Positions 37,046 to 47,400 of a stretch of DNA of 64,000 bases are shown one piece after another. The DNA comes from Niastella yeongjuensis (GTDB lineage: Bacteria; Bacteroidota; Bacteroidia; Chitinophagales; Chitinophagaceae). A program made the translations under genes and the position numbers. The stretch is from contig NZ_FOCZ01000005.1 of the NCBI RefSeq assembly GCF_900110245.1, positions 248,001 through 312,000 of the forward strand. Direction: 5' to 3'. The notes beneath the pieces are model-generated. The model ran no database searches and had not been told where the DNA came from. It worked only from the letters and a program-made list of their open reading frames with translations. Numbering within the stretch: the first letter of the stretch is position 1; each line of letters starts with the position of its first letter.

Positions 37046-38449
37046 TTAATTGGTGAATTGTAAAAGTGCAGGTACCTGGTTTCCGGTAATGGCTTTTTCG
37101 AACAGCGACTGGCAATACATGTACTTTGCTTTTATGAAATCTGTTTCGGCGCGGTACAACACACCCAGGGCTGTGTTCAACTCCAGAATAGTGGTAAGGC
37201 CATTCTTGTATAATGAAAGCTGTTGCCGGTAAGCCGCCTGCGCTGCGCTTAGCTGATGCGGAATTTCCTGCAATCGCTCTAATGCTGTTACCAGTTGTGC
37301 ATCTACCTTGCTTTCGCTGAGGTTTAACAACATCTGCTGCCGTTGCAATTGCTTTTGCGCATAGTCAGTTGCTGCCTCCTGTGTTTTTAATTGTACCTGT
37401 TTCCGTTTCAGATCAAACAGATCGTAGGTAATGCCAAACCCCACCAGGTAATTGCCGCGTTCCAACCCAATGCCTTTCGACAGGCTCCTGAATTCATCGC
37501 GGCTGCTGACACTGCTGCCACGCCCCCACACTGCTCCCTGTAAGGATACGATTGGCAAATAACTCTTTTTTACCAGGCGTTCTTTATCGAGACTGTTCTG
37601 GTATAATGAATGGTAATAATTCAACAACGGATGATCGGCCATGGCTGAATCGGTGATCCTAGGAAGTGTTTGATTGTGCGCAATGAGGTGGTTGATGAAA
37701 TTGGTGTCTGCCTGCAGCTGCTGAATGGGCAGATCGGCAATTGCCGACAGCATTAATTTGTATTGTTCCCGCTGGCCTTTCAGCTCTACATAATTCAACC
37801 GCAGCCTGGAGATCTCGGCCTCGGCAATACTGGTATCAACCCCGGCCTTGATGCCGCTTTTCGCCAGCACCAGTACCGATTGTTGTATTTCTTTGTTGCG
37901 CTGAATATGCAGCAGCTGAATGCTCAGCAATTCTTCCGTGCGCTGCCATTGTAAATAGTTATCGATGGCCAGGGCCTGCAACTGGTATTTACTCTGGTTG
38001 AATTTCGATTGCTCCACCTGTACATCAGAAGCTGCCACCTGTTGCCGTGCATTGTTCTCACCAAAATCATAGATCGTCCAGTTAACGGATGCAATGGCCA
38101 GATCGGTCAATATGGTTGAACTGTTGCCTTCATTGCGCACCCTTGAATTACCCGGCACAATACCATACGAAAAATAACCACCGGGTAAATTGTTATTGGT
38201 GCCCAGGTCGGCCTGCGCATTTAATTTAAATTCAGGCAACCGGTTGTACCGGGTTGCGTTTTGCTGGGCCAGCTTTATTAAGACGGCTGCGGAATCGGGT
38301 GTTAAAAAAGCAGACCGGGTATTTACCCGATCGAGCAATTGGCTCAGGCCACACGCACAGGTATCTGCCTGCGCCTGTACTTTCAACCCAATAACCGACA
38401 ACCCCAATATATACAGAAGAAGAAAATTAGCTTTTCTAAATGATGTCAT
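37046..38449 (-). CDS. TolC family outer-membrane efflux channel
   Basis: Outer-membrane protein of 467 residues from ATG 38449 (MTSFRKANFLLLY), with a signal peptide ending near VQAQA. Two outer-membrane-efflux repeats of long coiled helices are visible (about 150-270 and 330-450) with heptad-like Leu/Gln patterns. A longer in-frame start at 38557 adds 36 residues without signal character and was not used. It is first of the tight TolC-RND-adaptor series (9- and 10-nt gaps). TolC-like proteins form the trimeric exit duct of the pump. Confidence 0.92.
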   Translation of the reverse strand: MTSFRKANFLLLYILGLSVIGLKVQAQADTCACGLSQLLDRVNTRSAFLTPDSAAVLIKLAQQNATRYNRLPEFKLNAQADLGTNNNLPGGYFSYGIVPGNSRVRNEGNSSTILTDLAIASVNWTIYDFGENNARQQVAASDVQVEQSKFNQSKYQLQALAIDNYLQWQRTEELLSIQLLHIQRNKEIQQSVLVLAKSGIKAGVDTSIAEAEISRLRLNYVELKGQREQYKLMLSAIADLPIQQLQADTNFINHLIAHNQTLPRITDSAMADHPLLNYYHSLYQNSLDKERLVKKSYLPIVSLQGAVWGRGSSVSSRDEFRSLSKGIGLERGNYLVGFGITYDLFDLKRKQVQLKTQEAATDYAQKQLQRQQMLLNLSESKVDAQLVTALERLQEIPHQLSAAQAAYRQQLSLYKNGLTTILELNTALGVLYRAETDFIKAKYMYCQSLFEKAITGNQVPALLQFTN

Positions 38450-38593
38450 ACGAATGGATGTAATGACCTGCTGGCGCGGAACAGCCGCCAGGTCATATAA
38501 AAGTTTCAAATAAGGAGAACCGGAGTTGACCCGCCAGCTGGCAGATCCCCCTTTCATTAATTGAGCCGGTAGTCTTTAGTAAGGAAATATGTA

Positions 38594-38968
38594 TTATGTC
38601 GTAGGAGGCCCCCGCAGGAAGCAATGAAGCAGTTCGGGATTTTGTAATACCGCAACCTGGTTATACAAAGGTTTGGTAGCTACAATAAATTCAACTGCGG
38701 GTTGTTTGGGAATAGAGGAAACCTGGTAAGGGTCCTGATGGAGGTATCTTTTATTATACCGGGGTTGATGAACCGAAAGCTTTTTTACCTTGATGGAGAT
38801 CTTACCGCCCTTGATATTCGCGGGATCAACATTGGTTATGGAAGTTACATGCGCGCCACTGGCATAACTAAAGGTATACTTGAGGTTCAGCTGAACCATT
38901 AAAAAAAGCAGGTATACCCCCAGCACGCTTAATTTGCCAATAAAAGAACGAAGCTTTTTAAGCCGCAT
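38594..38968 (-). CDS. Small membrane-anchored protein upstream of the efflux operon, unknown
   Basis: A 124-residue protein with one N-terminal hydrophobic segment (about 12-32), then a polar, mostly beta domain with basic patches, and an end LHCFLRGPPTT. No family was recognised. It lies 144 nt upstream of tolC on the same strand and may belong to the same transcription unit. The C-terminal His-Cys pair could bind metal, but this is speculation. It is kept as a gene because of the membrane anchor, the position and the absence of a better frame. Confidence 0.6.
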   Translation of the reverse strand: MRLKKLRSFIGKLSVLGVYLLFLMVQLNLKYTFSYASGAHVTSITNVDPANIKGGKISIKVKKLSVHQPRYNKRYLHQDPYQVSSIPKQPAVEFIVATKPLYNQVAVLQNPELLHCFLRGPPTT

Positions 38969-39070
38969 GTGATAAAATTATAAAAAAATTCCAATGCTGG
39001 TATTCCAATAGTTGTTTTTAACCAGCCAATTGCAAGACGGTTATAGCTCATACCGGGTTGTATGCAGCCA

Positions 39071-39104
39071 TAAAAAATGGCCGACTCCAACGAAGCCAGC
39101 CATT
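39071..39104 (-). terminator. Terminator after the NTF2-like gene
   Basis: Stem AATGGC (39076-39081) / GCCATT (39099-39104); on the minus strand the hairpin is followed by six T. It lies 34 nt after the stop. Confidence 0.55.
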
Positions 39105-39137
39105 GTATATTTTTCTGAAACTGTGCCAGATAGCAAT

Positions 39138-39548
39138 TTACTTATACCTTCTGTCCTTTTCCTCGATGGGGTAGTCATTGGCGCTCATATCGCGGCGGCG
39201 CATCAGTCCTTCTTCGTCAAATTCCCAGTGTTCGTTGCCATGGGTACGGAACCATTGGCCGCTCGCGTCGCGCCACTCGTATTCAAAACGAACGGAAATG
39301 CGGTTGTCGGTGTAACACCACAGTTCCTTCATTAATTTATAGTCCAGTTCCTTTTGCCATTTACGGGTCAGGAATTCCTTGATGGCTTCGCGGCCGGTAA
39401 AAAATTCAGTGCGGTTGCGCCATTCTGAATCTACGCTATAGGCCATGGATACTTTTTCTGGATTTCTGGAGTTCCAGGCATCTTCTGCCAGCTTTACTTT
39501 CGCCAGCGCTGTTTCCCTGGTGAACGGCGGTTTAATTGTTGTACTCAT
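39138..39548 (-). CDS. NTF2-like (DUF1348/SnoaL-type) protein
   Basis: A 136-residue cytoplasmic protein from ATG 39548 ([12 protein letters not shown]) with the cone-shaped NTF2 fold. Visible elements are [40 protein letters not shown] and [29 protein letters not shown], all characteristic of the DUF1348 group. Related enzymes act on small aromatic or steroid-like substrates, but this subgroup has no assigned reaction. The gene follows a TetR regulator on the same strand, and an operator-like motif shared with the regulator's own promoter lies 29 nt upstream of the start. This suggests the protein is the regulator's main target. Confidence 0.9.
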   Translation of the reverse strand: MSTTIKPPFTRETALAKVKLAEDAWNSRNPEKVSMAYSVDSEWRNRTEFFTGREAIKEFLTRKWQKELDYKLMKELWCYTDNRISVRFEYEWRDASGQWFRTHGNEHWEFDEEGLMRRRDMSANDYPIEEKDRRYK

Positions 39549-39576
39549 AATGCGAAGTTTTATTTTAATTAATTTG

Positions 39577-39591
39577 TACCAAACGGTCAAA
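39577..39591. promoter_or_regulatory. TetR operator candidate, site 1 (NTF2-like gene)
   Basis: TACCAAACGGTCAAA, with ACC(N4)GGT dyad symmetry. It matches site 2 in front of the TetR gene at 14 of 15 positions. Confidence 0.6.
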
Positions 39592-39629
39592 AAATAAGCC
39601 TGCCTGTAATAAGGGGCAAAGCAAAAAAT

Positions 39630-40220
39630 TTACTTCCCGGAAAAGCAGAGTTGCAGGTTCAACTCCACCAGTTTCCCCAATTCTTTTTCACCGTATAACC
39701 TTCTTGTAATATTGATCCCGTTCCACAAATTCAACAGGTGTTTGGCTAACAAGGCGGGTTGTATAGAGCTGGTCAATTGCCCGGCCTTCCAGGCTTTTGT
39801 CAATTCTTTATAGAACAATTTCTCTATTTCGATCAGTTTTTCTTTAGCAACTTTTTCCAGGTCGGGGTCCATACCGGTTGTTTCGCCCAGGATGTTTACA
39901 TAAAAACAACCTTTTGTATGTTCCATAGGATCATCGGCATAAGCCACATGCAGAAATATTTCACGGATGGCATCAATAGTATTGGCGTGTTTTGCAAATA
40001 CTTCCTTCATATTGCGGATAAAGCGCTGGGCAAACCAGTCGAATACCTTTACAAATAATTCCCGTTTGTTACCGAAAGCGTTGTACAAACTGCCTTTATT
40101 CATATCCATTGCAGCCAGCAGGTCTTCGGTAGAAGCAGCTTCATAGCCTTTTATCCAAAAGACTTCTGCAGCCTGCGCCAGTGCTTTTTCTTCATCAAAC
40201 AAACGGTTTCGTCCCGGCAT
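39630..40220 (-). CDS. TetR/AcrR family transcriptional regulator
   Basis: A 196-residue DNA-binding repressor. The N-terminal helix-turn-helix (about residues 15-55) contains YEAASTEDLLAAMDMNKGSLYNAFGNK, the typical recognition region with xLYxxFxxK. The C-terminal ligand domain includes ILGETTGMDPDLEKVAKEKL. Members respond to small molecules, and this type often controls an adjacent detoxification gene. It lies directly upstream of the NTF2-like gene (81-nt gap) and carries its own copy of the shared motif, implying autorepression (inference). The ligand is unknown. Confidence 0.92.
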   Translation of the reverse strand: MPGRNRLFDEEKALAQAAEVFWIKGYEAASTEDLLAAMDMNKGSLYNAFGNKRELFVKVFDWFAQRFIRNMKEVFAKHANTIDAIREIFLHVAYADDPMEHTKGCFYVNILGETTGMDPDLEKVAKEKLIEIEKLFYKELTKAWKAGQLTSSIQPALLAKHLLNLWNGINITRRLYGEKELGKLVELNLQLCFSGK

Positions 40221-40253
40221 ATTTACTATTTACCCTACAAAAATATTATTTTA

Positions 40254-40268
40254 TACCAATCGGTCAAA
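40254..40268. promoter_or_regulatory. TetR operator candidate, site 2 (TetR gene)
   Basis: TACCAATCGGTCAAA, 34 nt upstream of the TetR start codon. The flanks, TTTATA before and AAATAAAA after, also resemble those at site 1. Confidence 0.6.
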
Positions 40269-40355
40269 AATAAAATAATCTTAAATAAATAAGGGGATGT
40301 AGAAACATCCCCCGTATAGACAAACTAATTGTCACTGAGAACCATTAAACTATTT

Positions 40356-42887
40356 CTACTTCTTAGGATCCAGCGCTGTCGTAATCCGGTCAGCCAGATC
40401 TTTTAAATGATCTACTGACATCACATCCTGGTAGTTGGGCAGGGACCGTTTTATTTCAGCAGCCAGTTCGCGCGCATGCGCCTTAACCACCGAACTGGCA
40501 TCGCTGTCTGGTGCAAGGGCTCCTTTATCGGGAGGTAACAGGGTCAATAACTTGATAACGTATACTTTTTGCAGGTTGCGCCGGTTCAGGCCGATGGGTT
40601 TGTTCAGCGCCAACTCTGAAAAAATACCTTTCCGCAGATCGGTCAACATTTCCAGTACTGTATATGCTTTGGTGCCTGATTCTGCTTCCTGTATGGCCAG
40701 TCGGCTGATGTATTTGGCATCGAGCAATTGTACCAGGATCCCTTTCTGCACATTCTCCACACTGGCAAAACTGGTTGAACTGATGCTGTACAAATGCGTA
40801 TCGCGCAGCCATTCCGGTGTAGTGAACAATTCTTTTTGCAGGAACGCCATTGCCCGTTTTTGTTTTTCTTTCGGCACAAAATCGTATACATCACCGGGTT
40901 GTTCAACCGTTTTGGGTGTTGTTAACACGCCGCCGATGTTCATGAGCACATGTCCCATATACCGGTTGTACTGATTCACCAGTTCGGTGTACATTTCTCC
41001 GGCCCGGGCATAGTTCTCATCCGGCTCCTGTGTCCATTTTATGAGGTTGGGTAAAATCCTTTTCAGGTTTTTGATACCATAAGAACTGGCCAGCATGGCA
41101 TCATCGCCCAGGTCTTCATTCTGGTTGCGGGGATCCAGTTGGGTAGTGGCCTCGCCCTGCACAGCTTCAATCCCAAAAAAGTATTGGGAACCTGATTTTA
41201 ATTTATCGATGATCCATTTGTTCAGGATTGGTTTTTCCTCTGCAGCTGTTTTGTTACCGGGAATCATTTTATACCCCCACTCTATTGCCCATTTATCATA
41301 ATCGCCAATACGGGGAAAGATCCCTTTTTCGCTGATGTGGTCTTCCGGTTGGGCTACATAGTTAAAGCGGGCATAATCCATAATGGAAGGGGTATGTCCA
41401 TGTGCTTCTACCCAGGCTTTATCGCGCAGTTTTTCAACCGGCACGGTAGAGGAAGCGCCCCAGTTATGCCGTAACCCCAGGGTATGCCCTACTTCGTGCG
41501 ATGATACAAAACGGATCAGTTCCCCCATTAAGGAATCATCAAACTGTGGTTTATTGGCGCGCGGATCAATGGCGCCGGCCTGAATGAAATACCATTTGTA
41601 CAGGATGTCCATTACGTTGTGATACCAGTTGATGTGTGTTTCCAGGATCTCGCCGCTGCGTGGGTCCTTTACACTGGGACCGCTGGCATTGGCAAAATCA
41701 GAAGGTTTGTACACCAATGCAGAATGGCGGGCATCATCGATGCTCCAGGTACTGTCTTCTTCTTTGGTAGGCGCTTCTTTGGCCATGATGGCATTTTTGA
41801 ATCCAGCCTTTTCAAAAGCAGCCTGCCAGTCGTTCACCCCCTGGATCAGGTAGGGCACCCATTTTTTCGGTGTCAACGGATCTATATAAATGATGATTGG
41901 TCTTTGCGGTTCAACCAATTCTCCGCGGTTATATTTTTCTACATCTTCCGGTTTGGGCTCCAAACGCCAGCGCCAGATATTGCTGATTTTTTTCACTCCC
42001 TGTGGATTGGCATCGAAGTCTACATAATCGGTTGGCCACAGTCCAAAGAAACCAACACGGGGATCGTATGGACGGCCCTTCATGGGTTCTTTTGGCAGTA
42101 ATACGATCGAGCTATTAAACTCAAATGTAGCGGGTGTCATGGCGGTACTGCCGGGTTTGGGTACTGAATAGGTTTTTACTGATTGGATCTCGACATTCAT
42201 CGGGAATGCCCTGATGCTGTCGATATAACTTCTGTCGGGCAGTACCGGTCCTAATGTTGTCCATGACTTCAGATCTACCTGGTAACCAAACACCGGGTTG
42301 TCGCTGAGTAAATAATCAGTAACATCGATAACGGTAGCAGCTTTGTCCTTGTTGACCGCTTTTACCGGAAAGGCGGCATAAATAGGCTGAATGTTATTTG
42401 TCTCCAGTGTTTTTGACAGGCCGTTTGCCGAGCTGTCGCTTGACCGTTCTTTGTAGGAGATCACCTTCAGCATGATCTTGTTCATGCCGCCTTTTTCAAA
42501 ACGGATCACGCTTTCGCCGATCCAGTCGCCCGAATAACTCACCAGCCTGCTCAGCGGATGCCTGAATTCAGAAGATGATTTGGCGATGCGGTTTACCGTT
42601 AGCAGGTCGCGGCCCAGAATGGAGTCGGGCAATTCAAATAACAGGCGGTCATCTATTTTATGCACTTTGAAAAAACCGGTGGCGGTTTTGGCGTCGGCTG
42701 TCACTACATCCTTATAGGGTTTCAGTCCATCCGGTTTTGGCAATAATTTTACCAGTGCAGCAACGGAATCGCTTTTTTTGATCTTTGTTGTATCGGCTTT
42801 GGTAGTCTTTTGCGCGAACGCAGAAAAACCGGCAACAACAAACAGGGCAATAAATAACAATACCCGTTTTGTAATACGTGTTGACAT
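40356..42887 (-). CDS. Large secreted zinc-dependent metalloprotease (DUF5117/DUF5118 type)
   Basis: An 843-residue exported protein. Signal peptide (about 1-25), a DUF5118 segment, DUF5117 beta-rich region (about 90-330), then a metzincin catalytic domain with HEVGHTLGLRHNWG (about 465), the long zinc motif HExxHxxGxxH. The order and length match the Bacteroidota 'zinc-dependent metalloprotease' family with DUF5117. It is probably periplasmic or surface-attached. The start is 117 nt after the SusD stop on the same strand, with an inverted-repeat array between, so co-expression with SusC/SusD is possible and would suit a peptide-uptake locus. Confidence 0.93.
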   Translation of the reverse strand: MSTRITKRVLLFIALFVVAGFSAFAQKTTKADTTKIKKSDSVAALVKLLPKPDGLKPYKDVVTADAKTATGFFKVHKIDDRLLFELPDSILGRDLLTVNRIAKSSSEFRHPLSRLVSYSGDWIGESVIRFEKGGMNKIMLKVISYKERSSDSSANGLSKTLETNNIQPIYAAFPVKAVNKDKAATVIDVTDYLLSDNPVFGYQVDLKSWTTLGPVLPDRSYIDSIRAFPMNVEIQSVKTYSVPKPGSTAMTPATFEFNSSIVLLPKEPMKGRPYDPRVGFFGLWPTDYVDFDANPQGVKKISNIWRWRLEPKPEDVEKYNRGELVEPQRPIIIYIDPLTPKKWVPYLIQGVNDWQAAFEKAGFKNAIMAKEAPTKEEDSTWSIDDARHSALVYKPSDFANASGPSVKDPRSGEILETHINWYHNVMDILYKWYFIQAGAIDPRANKPQFDDSLMGELIRFVSSHEVGHTLGLRHNWGASSTVPVEKLRDKAWVEAHGHTPSIMDYARFNYVAQPEDHISEKGIFPRIGDYDKWAIEWGYKMIPGNKTAAEEKPILNKWIIDKLKSGSQYFFGIEAVQGEATTQLDPRNQNEDLGDDAMLASSYGIKNLKRILPNLIKWTQEPDENYARAGEMYTELVNQYNRYMGHVLMNIGGVLTTPKTVEQPGDVYDFVPKEKQKRAMAFLQKELFTTPEWLRDTHLYSISSTSFASVENVQKGILVQLLDAKYISRLAIQEAESGTKAYTVLEMLTDLRKGIFSELALNKPIGLNRRNLQKVYVIKLLTLLPPDKGALAPDSDASSVVKAHARELAAEIKRSLPNYQDVMSVDHLKDLADRITTALDPKK

Positions 42888-42923
42888 GTATTATATTTTA
42901 TAAATCAGAATTAAATCAATTGC

Positions 42924-43000
42924 AGTTTAAAGTTGAAAGTTCAAAGGCCTGAACTTTCAACTTTAAACTTTAAACTTTAAACTTTGAACTTTCAACTTTT
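42924..43000 (+). repeat. 7-nt word array with a perfect 20-bp hairpin
   Basis: Left arm 42924-42943 and right arm 42950-42969 pair perfectly over 20 bp (AGTTTAAAGTTGAAAGTTCA on the left), with loop AAGGCC. The right arm continues as tandem AACTTTA / AACTTTA / AACTTTG / AACTTTC to about 43000, directly after the SusD stop. It may act as a 3'-end structure for the SusC/SusD transcript. Confidence 0.8.
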
Positions 43001-43003
43001 GTA

Positions 43004-44470
43004 TTATTGATAGCCTGGCGTTTGAAGAAGGTTTTTATTGTTTTGTACGTCTGTCAGGGGTATGGGCCACCATTGTTTAAAGGGTTCCCAGGCACCGCCT
43101 TTTTGCACGCTTACTTTTGTCATGAGAGCATCCAGACTTTTGGTGCGGCGCAAATCAAAAAAGCGATGGGACCCTTCGGTAAACAATTCTACCCGGCGTT
43201 CTCTTTGAATGGCGCCTAATATTTCCGGTTGTGTAACTGCGGTGGAATTGGGCAATCCGGCCCGGGTGCGCACCGCATTCAGGTCGGCCAGGGCGCCGGA
43301 GAGATCGTTGTCCTGTGCCCGTGCTTCGGCCCTGATCAGGTATTGTTCTGCCAGGCGCAACATAACCAGGGTTTCCTGCGCCGTTGTATATGTTCCACCA
43401 GCTTTGTACTTAGATGCATAATAATATAACCCCATGGGTGTAGCGCCGGCAGCAGGTACAGTATCAATGCCTACCCAGGTAGTAAACCGGAGGTCATTGG
43501 GTTCAAAACTGCTTACCAGCGAATCGCTCAAACTTACAGGCACATTTGCGGCAATGGGCGTTTTGCCTTTGGGAAGAAAGAAACTTCCGTTGTCTTTAAC
43601 CTTGTAAGGGGCAATGGTGGTTTGGAAGGGTACAATACCCCAGATGTTCTCTATGCTGTTCACTAAAAAAGTCTGCGCAGGATTTACTAACTGGTACGTA
43701 CCTGCGTTACCAATGGAGACGCCTGCCTGTGTGGCTGCATTTTTCCAGTCCTGCAAATACAGGTATACCCGCGCCAACAGGGCAGCAGCGGCAGCTTGGT
43801 TGGGCCTGCCCCTGTCTTTTGTTGACACACCGTTTCCGTCGCGAAAATCAACGGGGAGCAATGTTTGCGCCTGTTGCAGATCCGACAGGATCTGTTTGTA
43901 TACATCCGCCTGCGGGCTGCGGGCCAGGGCATTGTTCTTAAGATAATCTGACCCCAATACCAACGGCACATCGCCAAAGGCATTGGTAAGGTAAAAATAC
44001 AGCAGGCCACGCAGGAAGTAAGCTTCTCCCAGCCACTGGTTACGATAGGTGAGCCCCTTGTTATCGGGGGTTAATCCTTCGATGGCCACATTCACTGTAT
44101 ACATTTGTTTGTACATACTGGTCCAGAAGCCGCTCACGTTGCCGATGGTACTGCTTACGCCATTCATATACAGGGCCAGGTAATTAACTGACGGCGAGAA
44201 GTTCTTTAGTTCATCTACATACAGGCCGGAATAATAATTAATGCTTCCGCCTCCATCGAAGATCCCGTTTACGTACAAAGCCCCATAAACACCGTTTAAA
44301 GCAGCTGATGCTGAATAATCGTTATCGAATACCGTGTTCCCTGCTATTCTATCGATGGGCAAAGGCACTTCGAGGTATTTTCTACAGCCCGACGCAGTAA
44401 TGAGTATAAGTAAACAACCGGCAATAAATTTGCCCGATTGCATTGATATATATTGAAGTGGTTGTTTCAT
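43004..44470 (-). CDS. SusD/RagB family lipoprotein
   Basis: A 488-residue outer-membrane lipoprotein of the SusD/RagB family. Lipobox around ASGC (Cys about 29) after a long signal region. SusD-type motifs are WLGEAYFLRGLLYFYLTNAFGDVPLV (about 145-170) and the C-terminal QRERRVELFTEGSHRFFDLRRT and PIPLTDVQNN segments. It partners the SusC gene 12 nt upstream in the same operon and is probably controlled by the sigma/FecR pair further upstream. The ligand is unknown; a neighbouring metalloprotease gene favours peptides over glycans, but this is only context. Confidence 0.94.
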   Translation of the reverse strand: MKQPLQYISMQSGKFIAGCLLILITASGCRKYLEVPLPIDRIAGNTVFDNDYSASAALNGVYGALYVNGIFDGGGSINYYSGLYVDELKNFSPSVNYLALYMNGVSSTIGNVSGFWTSMYKQMYTVNVAIEGLTPDNKGLTYRNQWLGEAYFLRGLLYFYLTNAFGDVPLVLGSDYLKNNALARSPQADVYKQILSDLQQAQTLLPVDFRDGNGVSTKDRGRPNQAAAAALLARVYLYLQDWKNAATQAGVSIGNAGTYQLVNPAQTFLVNSIENIWGIVPFQTTIAPYKVKDNGSFFLPKGKTPIAANVPVSLSDSLVSSFEPNDLRFTTWVGIDTVPAAGATPMGLYYYASKYKAGGTYTTAQETLVMLRLAEQYLIRAEARAQDNDLSGALADLNAVRTRAGLPNSTAVTQPEILGAIQRERRVELFTEGSHRFFDLRRTKSLDALMTKVSVQKGGAWEPFKQWWPIPLTDVQNNKNLLQTPGYQ

Positions 44471-44482
44471 GTTTCAGTCTTT

Positions 44483-47400
44483 TTAATAGTTGACATTGAT
44501 ACCGATAGTGTATACCCGTAATGGAGGCGTGCGGCCGCCCAGCATATTCTCCGGATCGAGGTTGTGGTACTTCGAAATGGTATACAGGTTCTGACCTGCT
44601 GCATAAACCGATAATCCACTCATGCGTGCCCGTTGGATCAGCTTGGCGGGTAACCGGTAACTGATGCTCAGGTTTTGCAGCCGGGCATAGGTAGCCCTGC
44701 TGTAGGCACCTGTACTGCTGATAAAGTTAGCCTGGCTCAGCAAGGCGGCTAAACCGGCACTGGCCTTGGGCACATCGGTTACATCGCCCTCTTTCATCCA
44801 CCGCCTGTCGGCAATATCTTTAGGATAATTCACATTGGTGGTACCCAATGGATACGACTGGAATGCCAGGTAATTAGGTCCCATTCTGTTGGTTACCGTA
44901 ACCAGGAAATCCATACTTAAACTTTTATACGTAAAAGAGTTCAGTATACCGCCGTAGTATTTTGGTGCGAGGTCAACGAATTCAGTTCTGTCAGTATTTG
45001 CATTCAATTGTTTGGGGCTAAGGAAAGGGGTATAGTCGCCTTTCACGCCTTCGGAATTGATAAAATTGTACACACCGGTTGTGGGGTCAACACCTGCATA
45101 TTTGAACAGCTTGATACCGGTAATAGGTTTACCGATCACATAGTTCACATTGGTCACCAGGTTTTCGATACCGGGATACGTTTCCAATTTTGTACGCGGC
45201 AGGGTTGCATTGATGCGGGAGGTCCAGCTGAAGTTTTTGGTGATGATATTTTTGGTATTTACTGTAAACTCACCCCCATAGCTATGAATATTCGCGGGCG
45301 AATTAATAAGCAGTGATGGGAAACCCGTAATACCCGACAACGTCTGATTGGTGAGTTGGTCGCCTACCTTGTTGGTGTAATAGATGGCCTCGATATTCAC
45401 TACCCCTTTCAGCACATCCAGGTTCACCCCCACTTCTGTATTCTTATTGGTTTCCCAATGCAGGTATGGGTTCGACAGGTTAAGCGGCGTTAGCGAAACC
45501 CCATTATTATAGGCCTGGCTGCCAAACAGATAAGAACTCATATACAAATAGGGAGGAATAGCGCTTCCACCAACCAGGCCATAACTGGCCTTGAATTTAA
45601 GAAAGCTGATGATGTTGCGTAAGGGCTTGAACCAGGGTTCTTCACTAACAATCCAGCCGCCGCCAACAGATCCATAATTGCCAAATTGTTTATTGTTCCC
45701 AAATACAGAGGAACCATCGCGACGGCCATTTAATGAGAGTATATATTTATCGGCCCATCGGAAATTGACGATTCCAAATCCCCCGATATATCGTTGTGGC
45801 GAAACGTTGTAGCTAGTGGAGATATTGGCCGCAACGGCATTGGTAGGGTTCATCAGCAACTCATCTGAAGCAAAACCGGTGCCGGTTATCAGTATTCTTT
45901 GGTTCATGATATCCCGGATACTACCACCCGCAATCAGGTTCAACCGGCCTTTACCAAATATCACCGTGTTATATTCAGCCCTCGGATCGGCACTGAAGGT
46001 GCGAAGGCGGTACTGATTGATCGTGCTCCAGGTTTGTGCAGCGGTAAATGTGGCGGGGTTGTAATAAGATCTGGGCCTGCCGGCAAATTCTTTTGCCGTT
46101 AACAGACTATAACCACCCGCAGCTGTAAATGACAATCCCTTTATGGGCGTATATACCAGTGAGAGATTGGCCACCAGGTTATCGGTACCATTATTATATA
46201 AAGCATTCAGGATGGCGGCTGCATTGGAACCGGTTTCCCAGTTTAGTTTCCCATCGGGCAATAAAGGATAAGGTGAATTGGGCGCGTTGGTAAGGCCCTG
46301 TGCACCGGCAAAATCAACCGGTACCATATCATCTACATTGGTAGTATAAGCGCCCGAAAGGGACGTGGTGAATTTGCGGTCGTTGGTAGCTGAGTTTACA
46401 TTGAAGTTCATGCCTCCTGCCCGTACAGATCCTTTGCTGCGTTGAATATTCGAGATCTTACTGTAATTAGCGCCCAGCAAAAAACTGGTATTTGAATTTC
46501 CACTCTGATACGTAGCATTCAACCGGCTCGTAGGCGCATGTTCGCCCAGATAAAAATCTTTCCAGTCGTAGGAAACGGTTGTATCCCAGGTACCATTCAG
46601 GTCGTAATCGGCGAGCCCGGGCCTGGTGTTATCGTTTGCCATGGCGTTGCGGCGTACAGCCAGGTATTCCTGGGTATTCATCATATCCACATACTTGCCC
46701 AGTTCTGAAAAACCGTAAGATGCATTGACGTTCACCGAAGATTTACCGGCTTTTGCTTTTTTGGTAGTGATGATGATAACGCCAAAAGCACCCCGGGAAC
46801 CATAAATAGCTGTAGCATCAGGTCCCTTCAGAACACTGATCGATTCAAACAGGGTTGGGTCCAGGTAATTAAGGGCATTCCCATTCATCCTGAACTGGGG
46901 CAGGCCAAAATTGAGCATGGGCAACGTACCATTGGATGGATACTCTACCCCATCGATAATATATAAGGGTTGTGCCAGGTTGGGTACAGCAGCCGGTGAA
47001 TTAGCAGCCCCGCCCGACAAGGTGTTAAGGCTTCTGATCTGCACCTGGAACGCGCCGTTTGGCACACCGGTATGTTGGGCTACGTACATCCCGGCCACCC
47101 GTCCCTGCAATGCCTGCAGTACGTTTGGCACGGGGTTACGTGCTATTTCTTTTGAACTGACAGTAGTGATATCACCGGTATTGTACCGCATGCTGGTGCT
47201 GCTGTACGCCGTGTACTGCACTTCATCCAGCACACTGGGCGATTTCTTCATTACAATAACGGTGATCTGTAATTCCGGCAGCTTTATTTCCCTGATGAGT
47301 TTTTCATACCCTATGTAAGATACTTCCAGTGTATAGGCGCCATTTTCAAATTCCGCCCCCAGTTTAAATTCTCCTTTTTCATCTGAGACACCGGAACTGA

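Noticed and set aside
38450-38557. 36-residue N-terminal extension of the TolC-like protein
   Set aside because: The signal peptide is directly at MTSFRKANFLLLY; the extension is polar and not typical.
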